DNA of 64,000 nt from Delphinus delphis. Its lineage: Eukaryota; Chordata; Mammalia; Artiodactyla; Delphinidae. The position numbers and the translations under genes are program-made. The notes under the pieces were generated by a model. It made no database searches. It was not told the DNA's origin and worked only from the letters and a program-made list of their open reading frames with translations. The stretch spans positions 4,278,001 through 4,342,000 of the forward strand of contig NW_027192650.1 in NCBI RefSeq assembly GCF_949987515.2, given 5' to 3'. Shown here piece by piece: positions 50,202 to 60,504 of the stretch; within the stretch, counting starts at the first letter, position 1; each line of letters opens with the position of its first letter.

Positions 50202-51781
50202 TTGGCCAAAAAGGGCGTATGCGTTTTTTCCTGAATATATTCAGGAAAAAACGCATACGCCCTTTTTGGCCAACCAAGCAAGCTTGCAAAGGAAATCTGC
50301 ACTACAATGAAGTCTCACTTCCCCCCGGTCAAAAGGGCCATCTGAAAAAAGTGTAAAATCCAAAAAGGCAGGACAGGCCATGGAGAACTGGGAGGCTTGT
50401 TATGCTGATGGGCGGGATGTAAATAGCCAACAGACACTCCGGAGAAGTGTACGGTGTTTCCTGAAACATCTAAAAAACAAAGCAACAGAGCTTAGTGCAT
50501 TTCCACTTATGGTCCTATAGCTTAGGGAAATTAAAATCAAAAAGACACAGCCACCCCAAAGTTTGGGACGCCTCTGTTTACAAGAACCTCGTTAACCATA
50601 CAAGTTCAATATCACAGAAAGTGAAAAATGGATAAAGAAGTTGTGGTACTCATGTACAATGCAATATCACTCAGCAATGAAATCTATGTCACCAGGCCCG
50701 TAGCAGCATAATGAGTGGATTCGGGTATGGTGATTCTAACTGAAATAAGTCACACAGAAAAAGAAACATCAAAAGATATCACTAATGCACGGAATGTAAA
50801 CTTGGCTACACTGGGACTGAATTCCAAAACAGAACAGGGTCTCAAATTTAGAAAACCAACTTATGCTTGCTTAAGGGAAAAGGTGAGTTGGGGTGCTGCA
50901 TAAAACCAGAGATTGAAATGAGCACAGATAAAGTTCCTTAAGCCAAATATGGAACAGACAAGAGCTACTCCTTGCTCAACGAAATGGACTCAACACCGCA
51001 TATTAAACGCCTAAGAATGTACCTGACTAGTAAGTATCTTAAAACCTAGGGATTGCTATGTCTCCGAAAGAGAATCAAGCGTGTGTACTGGGGCATAAAT
51101 GCAGCAGTGATAGGATTGGAGAGGTTCGGTGAGCAAATGAAGACCCTTTGAAGTCATATTGCATGGTACACATTCCACGGGTCTCAACTCTCCGGGTTTA
51201 AGGTATTCTTCCTTCAGCTAAAACATGCATGTGGAACCCAGAGTATGATCAACCGTGTGATCGGGAGACGTGTTCAAATATGTCTCAGTTTTCATACCCT
51301 GGTACTCGGGTGCAACATTCCAGATGCTTTACTAACACTCTCCCTACTTGGAGAGTCAGTGCCTTTAACCTCCTGTATGGCACAGTTTGCAATTTCTGCG
51401 GAAGATGAACAGGAATAGTGAGAACCAATGAGAGACTACCTGGAGGTGTCTGAACCGGCAAATTTAACTCTCATTTCCCACCAGGAAGAGGAATTAACCA
51501 AAGGCTCAGCGTGCCATGCCGGAACCACATTAGGGCCTGAAGACATCCTGCGGTGTTGCGGCCAGCTCACAAGAAAGCGAGTTGAAGAAAGGAGCTCAGG
51601 GGCACTGTAATTCACAAACCTGCAGAGTTATAAATGACACCTATCGTCCAAAAATAGACTGAAGTAAGGCTGCCAAGAGGACTTGAAAGCAGGGCAGAAT
51701 TGCAGGAAACCAATTTCAGGAGGTAGACAGGAATTGCATTTCAAGCATAGGAAAAGAGGCAGAACATCCACAGTGATGCAC
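50202..51781 (+). repeat. Satellite unit 33 (1,580 bp), intermediate haplotype
   Basis: Perfect inverted repeat. Near 50,637 it reads GAAGTTGTGGTACTCATG, between haplotypes A and B. Scattered substitutions are denser than in the array interior. Confidence 0.88.
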
Positions 51782-53362
51782 TTGGCCAAAAAGGGCGTAT
51801 GCGTTTTTTCCTGAATATATTCAGGAAAAAACGCATACGCACTTTTTGGCCAACCAAGCAAGCTTGCAAAGGAAATCTGCACTACAGTGAAGTCTCACTT
51901 CCCCCCGGTCAAAAGGGCCATCTGAAAAAAGTGTAAAATCCAGAAAGGCAGGACAGGCCATGGAGAACTGGGAACCTTGTTATGCTGATGGGCGGGATGT
52001 AAATTGCCAACAGCCACTCTGGAGAAGTGTATGGCGTTTCCTGAAACATCTAAAAAACAAAGCAACAGAGCCTAGGGCACTTCCACTTATGGTCCTATAG
52101 CTTAGGGAAATTAAAATAAAAAAGACACAGCCACCTCAAAGTTTGGGACGCCTCTGTTTACAAGAACCTCGTTTACCATACAAATTCAATATCACAGAAA
52201 GTGAAAAATGGATAAAGAACTTGTGGTACTTACGTACAATGCAGTATCACTCAGCAATGAAATCTGTGTCACCAGGCCCATAGCAGCATAATGAGTGGAT
52301 TCGGGTATGGTGATTCTAACTGAAATTAGTCACACAGAAAAAGAAACATCAAAAAATATCACTAATACATGGAATTTAAACTTGGCTACAGAGGAACTGA
52401 ATTACAAAACAGAACAGGGTCTCAAATTTAGAAAACCACCTTATGCTTGCTTAAGTGGAAAGATGAGTTGGGGTGCTGCATAAAACCAGAGATTGAAATG
52501 AGCACAGATAAAGTTCCTTAAGCCAAATATGGAATAGACTAGAGCTACTCCTTGCTCAACGAAATGGACTCAACACCGCATATTAAACGCCTAAGAATAT
52601 ACCTGACTAGTAAGTATCTTAAAACCTATGGATTGCTATGTCTCCAAAAGAGAATCAAGCGTGTGTACAAGGGTCATAAACGCAGCAGTGATAGGATTGG
52701 AGAGGTTCGGTGAGCAAATGAAGACCCTTTGAAGTCATATTGCATGGTACCCATTCCACTGGTCTCAACTCTCCAGGTTTAAGGTATTCTTTCTTCAGCT
52801 AAAACATGCATGTGGAACCCAGAGTATGATCAACCGTGTGATCGGGAGACGTGTTCAAATATGTCTCAGTTTTCGTCCCCTGGTACTTCGGTGCAACATT
52901 CCAGACGCTTTACTAACATTCTCCCCACTTGGAGAGTCAGTGCCTTTAACCTCCTGTTTGGCCCAGTTTGCAACTTCTGCGGAAGATGTACAGGAATAGG
53001 GAGAACCAATGAGAGAGAAGCGCGAGGTGTCTGGACGGGCAAATTTAACTCTAATTTCCCACCAGGATGAGGAATTAACCAAAGGCTCAGCGTGCCGTGC
53101 CGGAACCAGATTAGGGCCTGAAGCCATCCTGCGGAGTTGCGGCCAGGTCACAAGAAAGCGAGTTGAAGAAAGGAGCTCAGGGGCACTGTAATTCACACAC
53201 CTGCAGAGTTATAAATGACAGCTATCGTCCAAAAATAGACTGAAGTAAGGCTGCCAAGAGGACTTGAAAGCGGGGCAGAATTGCAGGAAACCGATTTCAG
53301 GAGGTAGACTGGAATTGCATTGAAAGCGTAGGAAAAGAGGCAGAACGTCCACAATGATGCAC
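51782..53362 (+). repeat. Satellite unit 34 (1,581 bp), haplotype B
   Basis: The inverted repeat has one mismatch (CGCACTTTTT). It carries haplotype B near 52,217. A 1-bp insertion gives AGGGTCATAAACG near 52,670. Confidence 0.88.
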
Positions 53363-53434
53363 TTGGCCAAAAGGGGCGTATGCGTTTTTTCCTGAATATA
53401 TTCAGGAAAAAACTCATACGCCCCTTTTGGCCAA
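53363..53434. repeat. Palindrome with matched changes in both arms
   Basis: The left arm reads CCAAAAGGGGCG instead of CCAAAAAGGGCG, and the right arm reads CGCCCCTTTTGG instead of CGCCCTTTTTGG. Pairing is therefore kept at this position. One unpaired change remains (AACTCATACG). Confidence 0.93.
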
Positions 53435-54942
53435 CCAAGCAAGCTTGCAAAGGAAATCTGCACTACAATGAAGTCTCACTTCCCCCCGGTCAAAAGGGCC
53501 ATCAGAAAAAAGTGTAAAATCCAGAAAGGCAGGACAGGCCATGGAGAACTGGGAGCCTTGTTATGCTGATGGGCGGGATGTAAATTGCCAACAGACACTC
53601 GGGACAAGTGTATGGTGTTTCCTGAAACATCTAAAAAACAAAGCAACAGAGCCTAGGGCACTTCCACTTATGGTCCTATAGCTTAGGGAAATTAATATCA
53701 AAAAGACACAGCCACCCCAAAGTTTGGGACGCCTCTGTTTACAAGAACCTCGTTTACCGTACAAGTTCAATATCACAGAAAGTGAAAAATGGATAAAGAA
53801 CTTGTGGTACTTACTTACAATGCAGTATCTCTCAGCAATGAAATCTATGTCATCAGGCCCGTAGCAGCATAATGAGTGGATTCAAGTACGATGATTCTAA
53901 CTGAAATAAGTCACACAGAAAAAGAAACATCAAAAGATATCACTAATACACGGAATGTAAACTTGGCTACACTGGAACTGCATTCCAAAACAGAACAGGG
54001 TCTCAAATTTAGAAAACCAACTTATGCTTGCTTAAGGGGAAAGGTGAGTTGGGGTGCTGCATAAAACCAGAGATTGAAATGAGCACAGATAAAGTGCCTT
54101 AAGCCAAATATGGAACAGACAAGAGCTACTCCTTGCTCAATGAAATGGACTCAACACCCCATATTAAACGCCTAAGAATGTACCTGACTAGTAAGTATCT
54201 TAAAACCTAGGGATTGCTATGTCTCCAAAAGAGAATCAAGCGTGTGTACTGGGGCATAAATGCAGCAGTGATAGGATTGGAGAGGTTCGGTGAGCAAATG
54301 AAGACCCTTTGAAGTCATATTGCATGGTACCCATTCCACGGGTCTCAACTCTCCAGGTTTAAGGTATTCTTCCTTCAGCTAAAACATGCATGTGGAACCC
54401 AGAGTATGATCAACCGTGTGATCGGGAGATGTGTTCAAATATGTCTCAGTTTTCATACCCTGGTACTCGGGTGCAACATTCCAGACGCTTTACTAACACT
54501 CTCCCGACTTGGACGGTCAGTGCCTTTAACCTCCTGTTTGGCCCAGTTTGCAATTTCTGCGGAAGATGAACAGGAATAGCGAGAACCAATGAGAGACTAG
54601 CTGGAGGTGTCTGAACGGGCAAATTTAACTCTCATTTCCCACTAGGAAGAGGAATTAACCAAAGGCTCAGCGTGCCGTGCCGGAACCAGATTAGGGCCTG
54701 AAGCCATCCTGCGGTGTTGCGGCCAGCTCACAAGAAAGTGAGTTGAAGAAAGGAGCTCAGTGGCTCTGTAATTCACAAACCTGCAGAGTTATAAATGACA
54801 GCTATCGTCCAAAAATAGACTGAAGTAAGGCTGCCAAGAGGACTTGAAAGCGGGGCAGAATTGCAGGAAACCGATTTCAGGAGGTAGACTGGAATTGCAT
54901 TGAAAGTGTAGGAAAAGAGGCAGAACGTCCACAATCATGCAC
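53363..54942 (+). repeat. Satellite unit 35 (1,580 bp)
   Basis: It carries a paired change in both palindrome arms, haplotype B near 53,796, and CCTAGGGATTGC near 54,207, shared with unit 33. Confidence 0.88.
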
Positions 54943-55733
54943 TTTGCCAAAAGGGCGTATCCGTTTTTTCCTGAATATATTCAGGAAAAAACGCATACGC
55001 CCTTTTTGGCCAACCAAGTAAGCTTGCAAAGGAAATCTGCACTACAATGAAGTCTCACTTCCCCCCGGTCAAAAGGGCCATCAGAATAAAGTGTAAAATC
55101 CAGAAAGGCAGGACAGGCCATGGAGAACTGGGAGCCTTGTTATGCTGATGGGCGGGATGTAAATTGCCAACAGACACTCGGGACAAGTGTATGGTGTTTC
55201 CTGAAACATCTAAAAAACAAAGCAACAGAACCTAGGGCACTTCCACTTATGGTCCTATAGCTTAGGGAAATTAATATCAAAAAGACACAGCAACCCCAAA
55301 ATTTGGGATGGCTCTTTTTACAGGAATCTCTTCTACGGCACAAGTTAAATATCCCAGAGAGCAAATAATGGATAAAGAAGTTGCGGTACTTATGTACAAC
55401 AGAATACCACTCAGCAATGAAATCTATGTCACCAGGCCCGTACCAGCATAATGAGTGGATTGAGCCACGATGATTCTAAGTGAAATAAGTCACACAGAAA
55501 AAGAAACATCATAAGGTATCACTAATACACGGAATGTGAACTTGGCTACACATGAACTGAATTACAAAACAGAACAGGGTCTCAAGTTTGGAAAACCAAC
55601 TTATGCCTGCTTAAGGGGGAAGGTGAGTTGGGGTGCTGCATAAAAGCAGAGTTTGAAATTAGCACAGATACCGTTCCATAAGCCAAATATGTTATAGACA
55701 AGAGCTACCCCTTGCTCAACGAAATGGATTCAA
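54943..55733 (+). repeat. Satellite unit 36, last and truncated
   Basis: The palindrome is degraded (TTTGCC start, 1-bp deletion, TATCCG). The L1 part is the most L1-like in the array (GGTACTTATGTACAACAG near 55,385). The unit stops at GAAATGGATTCAACA within its 3' UTR-derived part and joins another L1. Confidence 0.88.
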
Positions 55734-56465
55734 CAATGAGGTATCACCTCACACCTGGTAGAATAGGCATCATTGAAAATCTACAAACAAAAAATGCTGG
55801 AAAGGGTGTGGAGAAAAGGAACCCTCTCCCACTATTGTTGGGAATATAAATTGATACAGTCATTATGGAGAACAATATGGAATTTCTTAAGAAACTAACA
55901 ATAGAATTACCATATGATACAGCAATCCCAGTACTGGACATATACCCAGACAAAACCATAAATCAAAAAGAGTCATTCACCGCAATGTTCATTGCATCAC
56001 TATTTACAATATCGAGGTAATGGAAGCAACCTAAATGCCCACAGACAGACGAATGCATAAAGCTGTGGTACATATATAAAATGGAATATTACTAAGCCAT
56101 GAAAAGGAATGAAATTGGGTCATTTGTAGAGACGTCGATGGATCTAGAGACTGTCATACAGAGTGAAGTAAGTCAGAAAGAGAAAAACAAATCTTGTATA
56201 TTCATGCATATATGTGGAACCTAGAAAAACTGTACAGATTAACCATTTTGCAAGGCATAAATAGAGCAACAGATGTAGACAACAAACGTATGGACAACAA
56301 GGGGGGAAAGCTGTTGGGGGGTGGTGGTGGGAGGAGTTGAGAGACTGGGATTGGCATGTATACATTTATATGTATAAAATAGATAACCAATAAGAACCTG
56401 CTGTATAAAAATATAAAATAAAATTCAAAATTAAAAAGAAATAAAATTTAAAAAATAAAACAGAA
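55733..56465 (+). mobile_element. 5'-truncated LINE-1, ORF2 end plus 3' UTR
   Basis: It begins CAATGAGGTATCACCTCAC and follows L1 ORF2 to its end (GGAATATAAATTGATACAG near 55,839; AAAATGGAATATTAC near 56,078). The 3' UTR has a G-rich tract (56,301-56,335) and ends in AACCTGCTGTATAAAAAT with an A-rich tail to about 56,465. ORF2 is broken, so this is a dead copy. It shares ACA with the satellite at the junction. I see no target-site duplication. Confidence 0.9.
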
Positions 56466-56640
56466 AAAACAATTATTCCCTGCACATACATGTATTTATA
56501 TGAATAAATTATTTCCATGCTTATATCTGTAAATACAAAAAAGAGGAATAAAATCTACCTTGAACCAAAAACGAAAAAGAGAAAAAAAACACAGAACCCA
56601 CCAGTTACACAGAGGAAAACCGTATCAGGGCACTTGCTCC
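56466..56640. other. AT-rich, low-complexity stretch
   Basis: A-rich and T-rich runs, without satellite or L1 anchors. It may be the extended tail of the L1 plus flank. No gene is visible. Confidence 0.5.
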
Positions 56641-57934
56641 AGTTGTAAACAATTCTGAAGTTGGTCAGTGGTGGGGAATCGTCTCCCATTCAGCCAGCAG
56701 CCCCCACGCAACAAGCGTCCTCATTGCAAAGCTGGGGCACCGTGCCGAGGCATCTGTGAGTAAACGTGAGCTGAGCCCCAGGCCAGTTGCTGCTGAACTA
56801 TTCCCACCCGTCCCAGGTAAAACACCTGAATATATACAAGGACTTGAAAGCCTAGAGGAAGGGCCATAGAGCCACACGAGTGACAGCATGCCGGCCGACT
56901 TGGTGCCTGCAGCCAGCCAGGATGGTCCTGGCCCTGGGTGCTCTTCTGGAAGATTTCCATTTCCCTGCCTGAGATACCCGTCCTGTCCCTGCCCCCACTG
57001 CTTTTTTCCTTCCTCACCTCTGCCCAGGGAGAAATTCCAGCAGCAGGTATGGGTGACACATCCTCTTCTTTAGCAGGTGGCAGCCTGGCAACTGCTGCAG
57101 AAAGTCCAGCAGAGCCCCACTCACACTGGGCCACCCACAAAGCCGTGGCCTCTCACTCCCTCCCACCAGCCCAGCCCCGAGACTGCTGACAGGGCAGAGA
57201 AAATGGCGTCAGGCACGGCTGCAGGGGCTCTTGCTGCCTGGAGTGGTATTTATATTGATCTCAACCCAAGCACACCTGGGGAGGGCTGGCCGGCACGGTA
57301 AGGCTGCCCAGGTCAGCCAATCATCACCCCTCAGGGGCTCACAGTTGCAGAAAATGGAACTTGCTGAACCGGCCAGGTCCAAGGAACAGGTGTGGGCTCC
57401 TGAGAGTCAGGATAGACAAGGGGCTGCAGCTTTGGCTTGTTTTCTAATCATTTTATCTGGCCCATGAGTGGGAGACAACTTCAAGAAAACCCTCTCCTAA
57501 TGAGAGGAACCCAGGAGTCAGGGAGAGGAGGGGTGGGTGGTGGTTGGAGACAGAGGCCTGGTGCCCCGGGTGCAGTGGAAGTCTCTGGAAGACCAGGTGG
57601 AGGGAGGCCTCACGGAGTGATGCCCAGGGTCACAGACCTGTCGCAGCTGCTGTTTGTTAGTTCAAGTCCTGCTCTGAGGTGCTCTGTGTCAGCTCTGAGC
57701 GACAGGTGAGCTGGGGGTGCTCTGCAATGAGGGCTATGTGCACGGTTCCTGTGTGCCCAGCCCTGCCACGGTACCTGCAAGGGTAGCTCTGTATCCTGGA
57801 GGGGCCTGACCACGAGAGCCCCGTGGGCTGGGGTGGGGGTGGGGTACCTGCCCAGGTGAGCTCCATATTCTGGGATTGGTCTGACTACGAGAGCCCCATG
57901 GGCTGCTGGGGACCTGGTAAAGGATGTCAGGACA
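56641..57934. other. GC-rich unassigned segment
   Basis: Composition shifts sharply to G+C-rich compared with both sides. Open frames up to 139 residues exist on both strands, as expected where stops are rare. They overlap, have no domain I recognise, and none looks like a conserved protein. A pyrimidine tract before CAG (near 57,061-57,077) resembles a splice acceptor, and CAGCCAATCATC (near 57,314) a CCAAT box. It could be an old LTR or leader region of the retroviral fragment that follows, or a captured piece of unique genome. Confidence 0.4.
57771..57916 (+). repeat. Two imperfect tandem copies, 73-bp period
   Basis: GTACCTGC starts at 57,771 and again at 57,844. Both copies carry ACGAGAGCCCC and TGGGCTG at matching places, with several substitutions between them. 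Confidence 0.75.
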
Positions 57935-58920
57935 GTCAGTGAAGCCACCGAGGATATACCTCCAGTTGCTCCTAATTCCTACACCCTGCTGGTCATTCTA
58001 CCAACCACCAGGACATGGTATTCTGTATTAGTCTTCAATGATGCCTTCTTTTGTATTCCATTAGTCCCAGAGTCACAAGAAATTTTGGCTTGTGAGTGGC
58101 AGGACTCAACATACAACTAAAACAATACTTCCGGGCCATCTGGCCCCAAGGGTGCAAAAATTCCCACACCATCTTTGGGGAAAGCTTAGCTAAAGACCTA
58201 AAAGTTCTACCTCTGGAAAAGGAAACCCTCCTTCAATATGCAGACGACATTCTGATCACCAGCCCTACTAAGGAGGCCTCTGAACTACCAAGCCAATAAA
58301 GGATAGAAGTTGTCCAAGAAAAAGCTCAAATATCACAGACTGCGGTGACCTGCCTGGGCTTCATTCTCACAGAAGGTCAGAGAAGCCCATCCCAGGAAAG
58401 GGAAGAAACCATTTTCAGCCTTACCCCTTTCTAAAACTAGAAGACAGCTTAGGGGTTCCTGGGGAGGCCAGGGTTTGCTGCTTCTGGATCCCTAACTACA
58501 GTCTACTAGCTGGGCCTCTATATGAAACACTGAAAGGAAAAGATGATGATCCTTTTGAATAGAATCCAGAAGTGGCCTTTCAAGAATGGAAAGAGCAGTC
58601 AATTCAGACCCTTGCCCTGGAACTCCCTAATTTAGCTAAACCCTTTGACCTTTACATTCCCGGTGAAAGGTGAATCGCCATTGGAGAATTAGTGCAAAAA
58701 CTGGGACCACTTGAAATGGAACAATGCAAGAATGCCATCCAGGTAGGATAAACTACGGTCACTAAGGGGCTTGGCCCACTGCCACATCTGGCCAAGATAC
58801 TGGCGGTATCTAAAAACCTGGAAATCAGCAGCCCAAAAGGCCACCTCCCTCCTAAGGGAAAAGGACCCCACGTGGTGATCCTAACCACCAACCATGCCCT
58901 GAAGTTGCAGGGTTCGCTCC
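57935..58920 (+). pseudogene. pol: Endogenous retrovirus pol fragment (class I, gamma-like)
   Basis: Conceptual translation in shifting frames resembles a gammaretroviral reverse transcriptase: a palm segment near 57,960-58,090, then a continuous stretch from about 58,096 to 58,296. The catalytic-site motif Y-A-D-D is encoded at 58,237-58,248. A thumb/connection-like part follows (CTGCCTGGGCTTC near 58,350), and a weaker RNase H-proximal part continues to about 58,920. The frame is broken near 58,096, stopped at 58,297, and again near 58,560 and 58,671, so it cannot encode an enzyme. Protease and gag are not recognisable upstream. Its position between young and old satellite suggests insertion into an array border. 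Confidence 0.75.
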
Positions 58921-59089
58921 GTGGGCACACTGACCTCGAGTGAGGAGGCCCTCCAACTCCAACATCCAGAGAGATAACCGGGGGCAACAGGGCACCATGA
59001 CGACTCGTGTGAACATCACTTGACCTGGAGTTTCTCTCATAAAACAACAAGAGTGTGTCCCAAAAGAGTAGACTACTGCTTGCAGGACT

Positions 59090-59420
59090 TACTGCACCCA
59101 GAGGGGAGCTAATAATCTTGGTGGGGGAACAGTATACCACACTGTCACCATAGAAAAGCCTACAGACACCGTGATGATGGTGGCCAATAAGACCGGCTGG
59201 ACTCCTGTTTACTTCAAAAGGCTGTTGACTCAGTAGCCATCATGGTCCTTGATCACCACTGACCCTGGACTGTCTGGGAGTTGAGCGGGCAGGGCTCTGA
59301 CACCTGGTGCTGTTTGTACGTTAATTCAGGGGCCTAACTGAAGAAAGCGCAGACTACTGGTCAGAGCATCTAGGCTGGCAGAGACGGTCAGCCTAAGGTG
59401 GCCGAACAAATGTGGGGCGG
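59090..59420 (+). pseudogene. env: Possible retroviral env transmembrane remnant
   Basis: A short translated stretch near 59,300-59,340 has a Cys-Cys pair followed by a small polar segment, reminiscent of the C-X6-CC region of class I envelope transmembrane subunits. It is interrupted by stops. Integrase and the envelope surface part are absent, so a large internal deletion is implied if the call is right. Confidence 0.35.
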
Positions 59421-59689
59421 GGTGAAACCGGCCCCCACAGCGTCTCTGCACATCTCTTTCCTGGACCCTTAAAGGTCATTAGAATCTATAACACTTCCAA
59501 TGCTGGTGCTCAGGTGGACGAGCAGGGAGGCAGGGGTCCTGGGGACAATCAATGTCACCGGGAGGCTGCTGGGGAGAAGCTCTGACCCTCGCCCCAGGGT
59601 ATGAGGGCTCCCAACTCAGCACTCAGCAGTTACAGAAGAAGGGTCTGCACCCTCAGCACTCCAAGAATGAGGAACGGGACAAAAGGCAG
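59421..59689. other. Probable retroviral 3' region, unassigned
   Basis: Continues the fragment without recognisable coding content. It ends in a purine-rich tract (ACAAAAGGCAGAGGAGGGG near 59,679-59,697) that could be a polypurine tract. Confidence 0.35.
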
Positions 59690-60155
59690 AGGAGGGGTTT
59701 GTCCCCAGCAAAGCCCATTAAAAATCCCTGGGAGATAAAAATAAAATCTGGGCAATAAAGTCAAGTCTAACCTTTTTTATCCTTTGTGCTTTGTCTAATT
59801 TCACGTGCTCCTAGGGTCCCGCATGCAGAGGTTCCACACCCGGCACTTCAGACCAGATTTCCTAGTGCAGAATGGCTGGGTCGACACCTCAGCTCCTGGG
59901 GCCCAGTGCAGACTCCACGATATAGAGCCTGAGCTACAGCCAACCCGGCCCTCGAGAGCTCCGCCACCTCCCTCCCTCCCACTGACTCTGACAGGATCTC
60001 TACACAGCAGCCCAGCCCACAGCCCACGGGGTAGTGCATGCTCTCACCTCTCCATTCTCTGATCAAAATATAAAGTTTCCTTTGCTTGTGAACCAAACTC
60101 AGTCTCGATCTGTTGGCCCCAATGACACTGGGCAGGGGGACACTTGTTGGGGTCC
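59690..60155 (+). repeat. Candidate retroviral LTR
   Basis: It follows the purine tract. It contains AATAAA motifs near 59,740-59,757. Near 60,067-60,140 are ATATAAAGTTTCCTTTGC and TTGTGAACCAAACTCAGTC, which resemble the R/U5 end of class I LTRs. No second LTR was found for comparison and the ends are not defined. Confidence 0.45.
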
Positions 60156-60504
60156 ACTCTGGAGGATCAGTAACAGAAATTGAGACTATTGTAACCTCAA
60201 TGAACAGATGTGTGAGCCAAACTGTAGTTAACATAGAACAGTGTATAAGGCTCGGGTAAAATAAGATGTTTTTAACACTTCCATTTGATATTTCCATCAC
60301 TTTTTATAAGCAAGTTCAGTGAAAAGGTTTGTCTTATTTGTCAGGTCAATATTAGAGAAACGAAGTGATTTCTTTCCAAGGATGTACATTTAATAATCTT
60401 GGTTAAACCTTCAATCTTGTTTTAAATGCTTTTCCATTGAAAATGATACCTCTCTTTCAGCTCCCCCATTTCTGAGAAGTATAAAATCTTATAATTTATT
60501 ATTA
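60156..60504. other. AT-rich stretch with no feature seen
   Basis: Roughly 350 bp with no satellite, L1 or retroviral anchors that I can recognise. Open frames here are short. Confidence 0.5.

Larger units (their letters stand above)
1..55733 (+). repeat. Satellite array, ~1,579-bp unit, cetacean common satellite
   Basis: Thirty-four complete units plus a fused, deleted pair and partial units at both ends run head to tail. Equivalent positions recur every 1,576-1,581 bp, except one 2,750-bp interval between 20,622 and 23,372. I phased units on the first base of a 72-bp inverted repeat. Unit order is inverted repeat, L1 3'-end relic (sense on +), then an unassigned ~670-bp part. Period and L1 content match what I recall of the common cetacean satellite of dolphins and killer whale; that match is from memory, not a search. 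No transcription unit is evident. Open frames of 60-85 residues recur because the DNA recurs, with substitutions that do not respect codons. Confidence 0.93.

Noticed and set aside
1..55733. CRISPR-like regular repeat pattern
   Set aside because: The repeat is 1.58 kb with no short direct repeats and unique spacers, and the sequence is vertebrate with L1.
56721..57140. 139-residue minus-strand frame in the GC-rich segment
   Set aside because: Stop codons are rare at this composition and several long frames overlap on both strands. I saw no domain, signal or conserved pattern.
58096..58299. Reverse transcriptase fragment as a functional gene
   Set aside because: It is a 67-residue open stretch bounded by a frameshift and a stop, with further stops downstream; it is a fossil.
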